Positions 26,062 through 33,439 of a stretch of DNA of 42,714 nt are shown here, piece by piece; positions within the stretch are counted from its first letter, which is position 1, and the number at the start of each line of letters is the position of its first letter. This stretch comes from Saprospiraceae bacterium. Its GTDB lineage: Bacteria; Bacteroidota; Bacteroidia; Chitinophagales; Saprospiraceae. The stretch is taken from NCBI GenBank assembly GCA_016787525.1, contig JAEUUP010000031.1, positions 1-42,714 of the forward strand, read 5' to 3'. The position numbers and the translations under genes were made by a program. The notes below the pieces were generated by a model. The model searched no databases, was not told the DNA's origin, and was given only the letters and a program-made list of their open reading frames with translations.

Positions 26062-27477
26062 ATGATATTCCAAATCCAACCTCACGAGCGAGAAATATTC
26101 CGCACCATCAGCGAAACAGCTTCTGAATTAGGCTTCCCTGCTTACGTTGTCGGTGGTTATGTCCGCGACAGACTTTTGGCACGTCCTTCAAAGGATATGG
26201 ACATCGTGTGTATCGGTTCGGGCATCCAATTGGCTGAAGCAGTAGCTGCCAAACTGCGTCCAGCTCCTCGGGTTGTGACTTATGCACGATTTGGAACGGC
26301 GATGTTTCGTTGCAAAGACATCGAAATCGAGTTCGTTGGCGCGCGCAAAGAGTCTTATCGCAGCGATTCACGCAAACCTACTGTCGAAGAAGGTTCATTA
26401 GAAGATGATCAAAATCGCCGCGATTTTACCATAAATGCCCTTGCTGTTAGTCTGAATGAGGACAATTTTGGCGAAATCATTGACCCTTTCGGAGGCATTC
26501 GTCATTTGGAGGAAAAAGTGATACAAACGCCCCTCGAAGCCAGCAAAACATTTTCTGACGATCCCTTGCGTATGATGCGCGCTATTCGTTTTTCGACACA
26601 ATTGGGGTTTCGCATTGAAAATGAGACATTTAAAGCCCTTTCTGGGTATAAAGAACGCCTTAAAATCATTTCAAAAGAACGTATCATTTCCGAAATCGAA
26701 AAAATAATGGTGACACCGACCCCCTCAGTAGGTTGGGCATTATTGATGCAAACGGGGCTTTTGAACATCATTTTTCCAGAATTAGTCGCACTAAAAGGTG
26801 CAGAAACCAAAGAAGGTATCGGGCATAAAGACAATTTTTGGCATACACTCCAAGTCTTAGACAATACCGCCAAACGGACAAATAACCTCTATTTGCGTTG
26901 GGCTGCTGTCATGCACGACATAGGCAAGCCCGCCACCAAACGATTCGACAAAGAAGAAGGTTGGACTTTTCATGGACATCAAGAAGTGGGCGCAGCGATG
27001 ATTCCTCGTTTGTTCCGCAATTTGGGTTTGCCACTCGACGACCGTATGAAATATGTCCAAAAAATCGTGCGCTTGCACCATCGTCCTGTGTCTTTGACCA
27101 AAGAGAATATCACCGATTCGGCCGTCCGTCGTTTGCTTTTCGATGCAGGCGAAGATTTAGAAGACCTTTTTATTTTATGTGAATCCGATATAACGTCTAA
27201 ACAACCAGCCCGAGTTGCACGTTATTTGGAAGGCTATGAATTGGTCAAAAAACGGTGTGTTGAGGTTGAAGAAAAGGATAATATCCGCAATTGGCAGCCG
27301 CCCATTACAGGTGAAATCATTATGGAAACTTTCAATATTCCTCCATCAAGAGAAGTCGGTATCATCAAAACAGCCATTCGTGAAGCCATTTTAGATGGTG
27401 TGATTACGAACGAATACGACAAAGCATTTCAAATGATGTTGGAAGAAGGTAAAAAACTGGGTTTGAAGAAAGTATAA
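26062..27477 (+). CDS. cca: CCA tRNA nucleotidyltransferase with HD domain
   Basis: About 471 aa from MIFQIQPHEREIF. The nucleotidyltransferase head has VVGGYVRDRLL, KDMDIV, and RRDFTINALAV with DPFGGIRHLEE. The neck has DDPLRMMRAIRFSTQLGF. A C-terminal HD domain carries RWAAVMHDIGKPATKRF and HHRPVSLT. The enzyme adds or repairs the 3' CCA of tRNA; an A-adding or poly(A) role cannot be excluded on sequence alone. It is 3 bp from purK, so the two are co-transcribed, although functionally unrelated. The TACTGAGGGG copy at 26721 encodes PSV between head and HD domains. Confidence 0.92.
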   Translation: MIFQIQPHEREIFRTISETASELGFPAYVVGGYVRDRLLARPSKDMDIVCIGSGIQLAEAVAAKLRPAPRVVTYARFGTAMFRCKDIEIEFVGARKESYRSDSRKPTVEEGSLEDDQNRRDFTINALAVSLNEDNFGEIIDPFGGIRHLEEKVIQTPLEASKTFSDDPLRMMRAIRFSTQLGFRIENETFKALSGYKERLKIISKERIISEIEKIMVTPTPSVGWALLMQTGLLNIIFPELVALKGAETKEGIGHKDNFWHTLQVLDNTAKRTNNLYLRWAAVMHDIGKPATKRFDKEEGWTFHGHQEVGAAMIPRLFRNLGLPLDDRMKYVQKIVRLHHRPVSLTKENITDSAVRRLLFDAGEDLEDLFILCESDITSKQPARVARYLEGYELVKKRCVEVEEKDNIRNWQPPITGEIIMETFNIPPSREVGIIKTAIREAILDGVITNEYDKAFQMMLEEGKKLGLKKV

Positions 27478-27480
27478 ATT

Positions 27481-28593
27481 ATGAAAAAAATAGGTATTCT
27501 GGGTGGTGGACAATTAGGCAAAATGCTCTGTTTAGCTGCCGCCGATTGGGATTTAGAAATTTATGTGTTAGATACTGAGGGGTCTCCTGCACAATCGTAT
27601 TGTAAACATTTTATCGCTGGAGATTTCAATAATTATGAAGATGTAGTCTCATTTGGTTTTTTAGTAGATATTTTAACCATTGAGATTGAACATGTTAATG
27701 TGAAAGCCTTAAAATATTTAGAAAAACAAGGCATCGCCGTTCACCCCAATCCCAATGCTTTAGAAACCATCAAAGACAAAGGTTTGCAAAAGTTATTCTA
27801 TCAAAAGCACAAATTACCGACCTCTAAATTTCAATTATTAGAGACAATTACTGAGGGGGCTGTTTCGTTGCCTTGCGTTTGGAAATCAAGAAGTGGCGGC
27901 TACGATGGCAAAGGTGTTTCGGTCTTGAAAACCGCGGATGATCTCAAGAAATTGCCGCAAGAACCCTGTTTGATTGAAGAATTAGTCGCAATTGAGAAAG
28001 AAATTGCAGTCATAGTTGCCCGAAATGAAGCAGGTCAAGTCATCGCCTACCCCTCAGTAGAAATGGTGTTTGACCCTAAAGCCAATCTTTTAGACTACCA
28101 ATTGTGTCCCTCCAACATCTCTAAAACTGTCGAGCGCAAAGCCCAAAATTTAGCCAAACAATTGATAAAAAAATTCAAACTTTGTGGTCTGTTAGCAGTA
28201 GAAATGTTCTTGACAAAGAATGGCGAATTGTTGATAAATGAAGTCGCACCACGTCCACACAACTCAGGACATCACACCATCGAAGCCATCGAAACATCTC
28301 AGTTTGAACAGCATCTCCGTGCTATTTTAAACTTGCCTTTGGGTTCAACTTTGATGAGAAAACCCTCTGTTTTGCTCAATTTAGTCGGTGCTGAAGGCTA
28401 TACAGGTGAGGCGGTTGTTGACGGATTTGAGAAAGCCTTGAATACTGAGGGGGTGCATGTACATCTGTATGGCAAACGTATAACTAAACCATTCCGAAAA
28501 ATGGGTCATGTGACAATTTTGGACAGAAACGTCGAAAAAGCTGTCGAAAAAGCTTTAAATCTAAAAGACACATTGAGAATTATCAGCCACTGA
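27481..28593 (+). CDS. purK: PurK, N5-carboxyaminoimidazole ribonucleotide synthase
   Basis: The 370-aa ATP-grasp enzyme uses ATP and bicarbonate to carboxylate AIR in purine synthesis. The N-terminal Rossmann-like loop is KKIGILGGGQLGKMLCLAA; the ATP-grasp core has SLPCVWKSRSGGYDGKGVSV and EKEIAVIVARNE; the active-site end has EVAPRPHNSGHHTIEA. It is separated from purE by a tiny membrane-protein gene. Four TACTGAGGGG copies lie inside 1.1 kb (27573, 27849, 28443 read TEG; 28050 reads PSV), the densest of any gene here. Confidence 0.95.
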   Translation: MKKIGILGGGQLGKMLCLAAADWDLEIYVLDTEGSPAQSYCKHFIAGDFNNYEDVVSFGFLVDILTIEIEHVNVKALKYLEKQGIAVHPNPNALETIKDKGLQKLFYQKHKLPTSKFQLLETITEGAVSLPCVWKSRSGGYDGKGVSVLKTADDLKKLPQEPCLIEELVAIEKEIAVIVARNEAGQVIAYPSVEMVFDPKANLLDYQLCPSNISKTVERKAQNLAKQLIKKFKLCGLLAVEMFLTKNGELLINEVAPRPHNSGHHTIEAIETSQFEQHLRAILNLPLGSTLMRKPSVLLNLVGAEGYTGEAVVDGFEKALNTEGVHVHLYGKRITKPFRKMGHVTILDRNVEKAVEKALNLKDTLRIISH

Positions 28594-28654
28594 AAGGGCT
28601 TTAATATCAATACAAAACCCTATTTTTTATTCAAGTTTTATAAAAACGAGCATC

Positions 28655-28819
28655 ATGCAAAACAAAAATATGGAATATATGTACATGGCAATTGCTGCCC
28701 TCATCATTATTATGAAACTCACACAAGCAGAACGTGATTGGTGGGATTATTTTATGATTTTAGTGGGTTCAGGCCTTATCAGTTTGTCTATTTACCGTTT
28801 ATTTATTGCAAAAAAATGA
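28655..28819 (+). CDS. Small membrane protein between purK and purE (54 aa)
   Basis: An ATG-started frame of 54 codons encodes [20 protein letters not shown], then a charged bend [13 protein letters not shown] and a second hydrophobic segment [19 protein letters not shown], ending KK. Two membrane helices joined by an acidic-aromatic loop are predicted. Its TGA overlaps the purE ATG by 4 bases (ATGA), a sign of translational coupling. No family is recognised. Conservation in related purK-purE loci would settle it. Confidence 0.65.
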   Translation: MQNKNMEYMYMAIAALIIIMKLTQAERDWWDYFMILVGSGLISLSIYRLFIAKK

Positions 28820-29337
28820 AAACAACTCAAGTTAGCGTCATCATGGGTTCAGATTCAGACTTACCCATTATGAAACAAGCTGCCGATTTACTCAAAAGCT
28901 TCGATATTCCGTTCGAAATTACTTTCATTTCAGCTCATCGCACGCCTGACCGTCTGTTCAGTTTTGCCCAAGAAGCCCATACACGTGGCATAAAAGTCAT
29001 CATCGCAGGAGCTGGCGGCGCAGCGCATTTGCCGGGTATGGTAGCCTCTCTAACGCCACTTCCTGTCATCGGCGTACCGATAAAATCGTCCAATTCGATT
29101 GATGGCTGGGATTCTGTTTTATCCATTTTACAGATGCCTAATGGTGTGCCTGTTGCGACCGTTGCGCTCAATGCTGCAAAAAATGCTGCCATATTAGCAG
29201 CACAGATTTTGGGCAGTCACGATGCTGCGATACTCGATAAAATGGTGGCCTACAAACAAAGTTTGGCGAATGAAGTCAAAGATAAATATGAGCATTTGGC
29301 AAAGATTGGTTACGAAAACTATGGAAGTAAAAAATAA
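28816..29337 (+). CDS. purE: PurE, N5-carboxyaminoimidazole ribonucleotide mutase
   Basis: The 173-aa protein has the class I PurE motifs [46 protein letters not shown] and [13 protein letters not shown]. It converts N5-CAIR made by PurK to CAIR. The ATG at 28816 gives the normal length and N-terminus ([12 protein letters not shown]); an upstream TTG start would read through the small membrane gene in another frame. It closes the cca-purK-small gene-purE operon. Confidence 0.95.
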   Translation: MKTTQVSVIMGSDSDLPIMKQAADLLKSFDIPFEITFISAHRTPDRLFSFAQEAHTRGIKVIIAGAGGAAHLPGMVASLTPLPVIGVPIKSSNSIDGWDSVLSILQMPNGVPVATVALNAAKNAAILAAQILGSHDAAILDKMVAYKQSLANEVKDKYEHLAKIGYENYGSKK

Positions 29338-29422
29338 TATCTAATTGACTATCAACAGATTACTCGATAAATTTTGGTGCATCTGTAAAAATTGTCTAAT
29401 AAACCAATAATATAAATTTAAA

Positions 29423-30205
29423 ATGAATTATCAGAATATTGCCGTAGAAAATGACAACGGCATCGTCACATTGACCATCAGCCGTGAGAAAGCTATGAAC
29501 GCTTTGAATCAACAAACGATGGCTGAGTTGAAAAGTTTTTTCGACCGCGATTTTGAACAAATTGCGGATTTAAAAGGTGTTATTATCACTGGTTCGGGAC
29601 CTAAAGCCTTTGTTGCGGGGGCAGATATTTCCGAATTTTTGGGCTTATCGGGCAACGGCGAACAATTGGCACAACGGGGTCAAGATATTTTTCAAAGTAT
29701 CGAACGTTTCCACAGACCAGTCATTGCAGCAGTGAATGGTTTTGCTTTGGGCGGCGGTTGCGAGTTAGCTATGGCTTGCCACATCCGTATTGCTTCACCT
29801 AATGCCAAATTTGGACAACCTGAAGTCAATTTGGGCATCATTCCAGGCTATGGTGGCACACAACGCTTGGTACAACTCGTCGGCAAAGGACGCGCTTTAG
29901 AGTTGATGATGACTGCGGATATGATTGACGCTACTGAGGGGTATCGTATTGGCTTAGTGAATCATGTTGTTGAAGAAGGCGAAACTGTGGGAAAAGCTAA
30001 AGAAATCATCACAAAAATTGCAACTAAAGCACCATTTGCCATTGCAAAAGTTATTGAATCGGTCAATGCCTTTTTCGACCCAGGTGGCGACGCTGGTTTT
30101 TTCACAGAAGTTGTTGAATTTGGTAAATGCTCTAAAACAGCAGACTTTAAGGAAGGTGCGGCTGCTTTTGTTGAGAAAAGAAAGGCTAATTTTTTAGGTA
30201 AGTAA
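29423..30205 (+). CDS. Enoyl-CoA hydratase/isomerase (crotonase fold)
   Basis: The 260-aa protein has the crotonase oxyanion-hole segments KAFVAGADISEF (about 62-72) and NGFALGGGCELAMACHIRIA (about 105-124). It carries the two catalytic glutamates at 114 and 134 (GQPEVNLGIIPGYGGTQRLV), spaced as in rat mitochondrial enoyl-CoA hydratase. It most likely hydrates 2-enoyl-CoA in fatty-acid or branched-chain acid degradation. It is a single gene with a downstream terminator; the spacer from purE is 85 bp. A TACTGAGGGG copy at 29932 encodes ATEG in a place where relatives commonly have a variable Ala/Asp-Glu-Ala. Confidence 0.92.
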   Translation: MNYQNIAVENDNGIVTLTISREKAMNALNQQTMAELKSFFDRDFEQIADLKGVIITGSGPKAFVAGADISEFLGLSGNGEQLAQRGQDIFQSIERFHRPVIAAVNGFALGGGCELAMACHIRIASPNAKFGQPEVNLGIIPGYGGTQRLVQLVGKGRALELMMTADMIDATEGYRIGLVNHVVEEGETVGKAKEIITKIATKAPFAIAKVIESVNAFFDPGGDAGFFTEVVEFGKCSKTADFKEGAAAFVEKRKANFLGK

Positions 30206-30222
30206 ATCAAAATCAAATAATT

Positions 30223-30261
30223 AAAGGTCGTCAATTCTCAAATTTGACGACCTTTCTTTTT
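30223..30261 (+). terminator. Rho-independent terminator after the enoyl-CoA hydratase gene
   Basis: AAAGGTCGTCAA (30223-30234) and TTGACGACCTTT (30244-30255) form a 12-bp perfect stem with a 9-nt loop, followed by CTTTTTTG. Confidence 0.85.
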
Positions 30262-30333
30262 TGAAAAAAAACATAAAATTCCTATAAAACAACAAATTTG
30301 TTTTAATTTTACAAAACATTTTGATTTAAATAA

Positions 30334-30537
30334 TCAGAAATAAGTTTTCGCGTGTTTGATACTCACTGTTTTGCGCTACGCGCAAAAGACGTACTTTGAA
30401 AGTTTTTCTATTGGAGCAAGCGATTTTTTGATTAAAATTTTGGCTTTGCCAAAATTTTAATCAAAAAATCGCTCGCTCCTCAAAGTCCTTTTCGCCGCCA
30501 AAGGCGGCGTTTGAGATGCACGAAAACTTATTTTTGA
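30334..30537. mobile_element. MITE-like palindromic element, sister of 977-1493
   Basis: Short terminal inverted repeats (30334-30350 and 30521-30537, matching AAATAAGTTTTCG at 13 bases) enclose 170 bp without a gene. Inside are a small hairpin (30369-30387), a 32-bp near-perfect palindrome (30413-30444 with 30448-30479, one mismatch) and a GC-rich hairpin with an AAA loop (30493-30509). The hairpin-containing block 30366-30394 aligns at 23 of 29 positions to 1045-1073. It sits just upstream of the gene at 30560 and could influence its expression. Confidence 0.6.
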
Positions 30538-30559
30538 CTACTTAAAAATACTTTTGCAC

Positions 30560-30970
30560 ATGAAATGCTATTATTATCAAGGAAAACTCATCGTCGAATT
30601 GTCCGACGGTTTAGCCATCATTTGTGAGCTTGAAACTGTTGTTGTATCAAAAAAAAGGTATAAACGTCTTTCAGCTACTATGATATACTTGCCTACTTTT
30701 CTCAAAGAAAATAAAAAAATCGCTCTGGTTTTAGTACCATTCAACAAACAACAAGCGTTGCAATACTTCATGCGACTCCGCGCACACGATGCTATCTATC
30801 GAACGAATTGTGAAATTTTGTGGAAGCAACAAAAATATCCCACCAGCGAGGACGAAATGATAAAACTCGCTTGGATTTCGATGGTCGAATACCATTTGGA
30901 TGCACCTAAAAGTACGAAACCCAGCTATTTTCACTGGCGCAAAAAAACATTTGCCTTTACATTGTCCTAA
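30560..30970 (+). CDS. Unknown 136-aa protein
   Basis: The product (MKCYYYQGKLIVELSDGLAI onward) is basic and rich in aromatic residues, with no signal peptide or membrane helix. Segments ALQYFMRLRAHDAIYRTNCE and DEMIKLAWISMVEYHLDA look helical. I recognise no family. The start at the ATG (30560) is 6 bp downstream of an alternative TTG. It lies directly after the palindromic element and its stop overlaps, tail to tail by 4 bp, the stop of the minus-strand thioesterase gene. Confidence 0.65.
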   Translation: MKCYYYQGKLIVELSDGLAIICELETVVVSKKRYKRLSATMIYLPTFLKENKKIALVLVPFNKQQALQYFMRLRAHDAIYRTNCEILWKQQKYPTSEDEMIKLAWISMVEYHLDAPKSTKPSYFHWRKKTFAFTLS

Positions 30971-31380
30971 TTGGTGAAATAAGGTCTCAATTTATCTATC
31001 AAATACTGAGGGGGGGGTACAGTACGACCTGATTTCATATCTACAAAGCACAACTTCACCGAACCACCATTGACAAGCTTCTTTTTTTCGTTGAAAATCT
31101 CGCAATGAAATGTGATTGTGGACTCTGGTAACTGGCGCAAAGTCGTGCGAATGGTTAACAATTCGTCGTACAAAGCGGGTCTAACAAAGCGCATTTGCAA
31201 GCTCATCACAGGCATCATAATGCCGTATTCAGCCTCCATTTCTTTGTACGACAAGCCCAGTGAACGAATCAATTCGACGCGACCTACTTCAAAATATTGT
31301 GCATAGTTGCCATAATAAAGGTAGCCCATTTGGTCGGTTTCGCCATAGCGGACGCGTACATGTGTATCGTGTGAAAACAT
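30967..31380 (-). CDS. Acyl-CoA thioesterase, YbgC/4-hydroxybenzoyl-CoA type
   Basis: About 137 aa from MFSHDTHVRVRYGETDQMGY. The hot-dog fold signature is RYGETDQMGYLYYGNYAQYF with catalytic Asp in the ETDQMG loop, then EVGRVELIRSLGLSYKEME. The fold's later strands are also clear (FHCEIFNEKKKLVNGGSVKL). It should hydrolyse small or aromatic acyl-CoA esters. The upstream in-frame extension to 31440 would run into a terminator hairpin, so 31380 is preferred. The TACTGAGGGG copy at 31004, with a G8 run, encodes PPPQY near the C-terminus. Confidence 0.9.
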   Translation of the reverse strand: MFSHDTHVRVRYGETDQMGYLYYGNYAQYFEVGRVELIRSLGLSYKEMEAEYGIMMPVMSLQMRFVRPALYDELLTIRTTLRQLPESTITFHCEIFNEKKKLVNGGSVKLCFVDMKSGRTVPPPQYLIDKLRPYFTN

Positions 31381-31424
31381 TTTTAAACAATCATTAAATG
31401 AAAATAAGGGCAAATGTAAAAAAG

Positions 31425-31457
31425 AAACACCCTGTCGCATACTACGACAGGGTGTTT
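31425..31457 (-). terminator. Terminator of the rpsU-xerC-hpf run
   Basis: AAACACCCTGTCG (31425-31437) and its exact complement (31445-31457) flank a 7-nt loop; on the minus strand a T-rich tract (CTTTTTT) follows. It lies 43 bp past the hpf stop. Confidence 0.88.
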
Positions 31458-31499
31458 GATTTTGATTATTCTTTAAAAATTGAGTCTCTTCTAATTTAC

Positions 31500-31811
31500 T
31501 TAGTCGGTGGTACGTTTGTCAGTTTTGCGCTCTTTGTATTTTACGAGCTGCCTTTTCAGTGTCACAATTGCCTTGTCAAGAGCGGCTTCAAAGGTTTTAC
31601 TCGTTTCTTTGATAAAAATTACCCCGTTGGGTAAACTCAGTTTGATTTCTGTGATTTTATCTTTAATCTGACCAGAGTTTTCGAGTTTAAGAATCACTTT
31701 TGCTTCAATGATTCGGTCGAAAAAATGCTCCAGTTTTTGGATTTTTGATTCAATCGCAGCCAATAATCGTACATCGGCAGAAAAATGAATAGCTTCAGTC
31801 TGAACTCTCAT
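31500..31811 (-). CDS. hpf: Ribosome hibernation factor HPF/RaiA (short form)
   Basis: The 103-aa protein has the S30AE/HPF fold: MRVQTEAIHFSADVRLLAAI opening, VILKLENSG, then KITEIKLSLPNGVIFIKETS, and TFEAALDKAIVTLKRQLVKY with a basic tail. It binds the 30S subunit in slow growth and promotes inactive 70S dimers or blocks initiation. Short length indicates no dimerising C-terminal domain. It follows xerC and rpsU, an order common in Bacteroidota, but has its own promoter (31894-31924). The usual downstream tRNA and tuf genes are not present here. Confidence 0.92.
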   Translation of the reverse strand: MRVQTEAIHFSADVRLLAAIESKIQKLEHFFDRIIEAKVILKLENSGQIKDKITEIKLSLPNGVIFIKETSKTFEAALDKAIVTLKRQLVKYKERKTDKRTTD

Positions 31812-31893
31812 GTCGCGCCTCGGTTTAAGTGGTTAAAGAAAATTATTTAATTGTGTAAGAACCAGTTTGATAACCCAATCGGGTAATTTCGTT

Positions 31894-31924
31894 GCAATTT
31901 AGCAACTTTATTTAAACGAACAAA
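31894..31924 (-). promoter_or_regulatory. Promoter of hpf
   Basis: On the minus strand TTTG (31921-31924), 19-20 bp, then TAAATTGC (31894-31901) match the Bacteroidota promoter consensus at all but one key base; the leader would be about 77 nt. Confidence 0.5.
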
Positions 31925-32114
31925 TAAAATTTGAAATATTTCACTTCATCAAAACAAACATACTTTATCATACAAAAAAAACAAAATAATATTTTTTGAA
32001 ATATCCGTTTAGCCAACAATCCTAACCAAATGATTTTCAATATTTTGAAAAAATGTTTCGTTTTGAGTGCCTTTTTTATGTATCAATGAGTCAAAAAGAA
32101 ATTTTTTTCAATCA

Positions 32115-33014
32115 TCACGTGTCTTTACCACTTTTGGGATGCGCTTGTTCATAAACTTTTTTCAATTTTTCAACCGAATTATGCGTATAAATCTGTGTCG
32201 CAGATAAATTTGCATGACCCAAAAGTTCTTTAATAGCATTCAAATCTGCTCCATTTTCAGACAGATGCGTAGCGAAAGAATGCCTAAGCACATGTGGGCT
32301 GCGTTTCTCTTGTGAAGTCACAAACCCTAATTGCTTCTTGACTACTTGATAAACGCCTGCGTCGGATAATAATTCTCCTTTTTTTGTCAAAAATAAGTCA
32401 TGTTTATTCGCCAACGGAAAAGTCTGCGTGCGCATTTCGAGATACCCCCTCAGTATTTCGCCCAAATTTTTCCCGAAAGGTATCAATCGTTCTTTATTTC
32501 CTTTGCCCAAAACTTTGATACGGTATGAGCCAAAATCAATATCAGATATTTTCATATTCGCTAATTCAGACCGCCTCATACCCGTGCTGTACAACAGTTC
32601 CAAAATGGCTCGGTCGCGTACGCCGATAAAGTCGCTCCCCCACTCCATTTGGTCGAATAGCAATTCTAAATTACGCTCTGGAACAGTTGTCGGTAAACGT
32701 TTGGAAATTTTAGGTGCAACAACTTTCGCCATAGGGTTGACGGTGATAAATTGTCGCTTTTGCAGAAAGTTGAAATAAGTTTTCAGACAAGAAAGCTTGC
32801 GGTTGACACTGCGGGCTGTCACGTCGTTTTGCATCATGTCCACGACCCATGCCCTAATATGAGTATGCCTCACTTCTGCTACAGAAGTGAGGCTATACTT
32901 ATTGATAAAGGTTACAAATTGGTTCATATCAATTTGATAACCTGTTATTGTATTTTTGGAAAGACGCTTTTCAGAAGTTATATACTGAAAAAAAAGTTCG
33001 GTATGTAAACTCAC
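32115..33014 (-). CDS. xerC: Tyrosine recombinase XerC/XerD type
   Basis: About 299 aa. The N-terminal SAM-like domain (TELFFQYITSEKRLSKNTIT) precedes a catalytic domain with Arg in YSTGMRRSELANMKISDID, Lys in KVLGKGNKERLIPFG, the HxxR motif in SPHVLRHSFATHLSENGADL, His in LLGHANLS and the nucleophile Tyr in TQIYTHNS. Site-specific recombination at dif to resolve chromosome dimers is the usual role; nothing suggests an integrase of a mobile element. The GTG at 33014 is favoured, since a -7 box overlaps the upstream TTG alternative (33048-33055). TACTGAGGGG at 32446 encodes ILRG. Confidence 0.88.
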   Translation of the reverse strand: MSLHTELFFQYITSEKRLSKNTITGYQIDMNQFVTFINKYSLTSVAEVRHTHIRAWVVDMMQNDVTARSVNRKLSCLKTYFNFLQKRQFITVNPMAKVVAPKISKRLPTTVPERNLELLFDQMEWGSDFIGVRDRAILELLYSTGMRRSELANMKISDIDFGSYRIKVLGKGNKERLIPFGKNLGEILRGYLEMRTQTFPLANKHDLFLTKKGELLSDAGVYQVVKKQLGFVTSQEKRSPHVLRHSFATHLSENGADLNAIKELLGHANLSATQIYTHNSVEKLKKVYEQAHPKSGKDT

Positions 33015-33047
33015 GTTGCGATTATTTTGATTGATAAAGTAATTATG

Positions 33048-33081
33048 CAAATATAAACAGAATATTTGAAAAAACTACAAA
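33048..33081 (-). promoter_or_regulatory. Candidate promoter of xerC
   Basis: On the minus strand TTTG (33078-33081), 22 bp, then TATATTTG (33048-33055). It lies in the rpsU-xerC gap and supports a translation start near 33014. Confidence 0.45.
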
Positions 33082-33096
33082 ATCAACACAAAATAA

Positions 33097-33291
33097 TTAA
33101 TCGTTGTGATTACCGTATTTTTCTTCTTTATAGATGGCTTTTAAAACTTCAGTACGGCGTTCTACGCTTGGCTTAGTAAAGTTTTTACGACGGCGTAACT
33201 CTTTCAATGTGCCTGAACGTTCAAATTTGCGTTTGTACTTTTTTAACGCTTTGTCGATGCTTTCGCTTTCTCTTACATCAATAATGAGCAT
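33097..33291 (-). CDS. rpsU: Ribosomal protein bS21
   Basis: The 64-aa basic protein (MLIIDVRESESIDKALKKYK, then RKFERSGTLKELRRRKNFTK) matches bS21, including the helix-turn and the conserved Arg/Lys cluster. It is a 30S component near the anti-Shine-Dalgarno region and is a hallmark of the rpsU-xerC-hpf run. It has a strong upstream promoter (33344-33375). Confidence 0.95.
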   Translation of the reverse strand: MLIIDVRESESIDKALKKYKRKFERSGTLKELRRRKNFTKPSVERRTEVLKAIYKEEKYGNHND

Positions 33292-33343
33292 GGTGAAATA
33301 CCTCTTCTTTTATTTTTTTGATTTACGAATTTTTTTAACGGCG

Positions 33344-33375
33344 CAAATGTAAAAGATATTCTGGAATTTTTCAAA
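33344..33375 (-). promoter_or_regulatory. Promoter of rpsU
   Basis: On the minus strand TTTG (33372-33375), a 20-bp spacer and TACATTTG (33344-33351) form a near-ideal Bacteroidota promoter, with a leader of about 45-50 nt. Confidence 0.7.
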
Positions 33376-33439
33376 GTTTTTAAAAATAAAAACAATAAAA
33401 TTGATTTGTCCTTTATATCTCGCCCCCCCCTCAGTATAA

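Noticed and set aside
28738-28815. Longer N-terminus for purE from a TTG
   Set aside because: It overlaps the small membrane gene in another frame; the ATG at 28816 gives the normal PurE N-terminus.
32115-33014. XerC-like gene as the integrase of an inserted element
   Set aside because: It sits in the conserved rpsU-xerC-hpf order with normal XerC length and motifs, with no attachment-site duplications seen.
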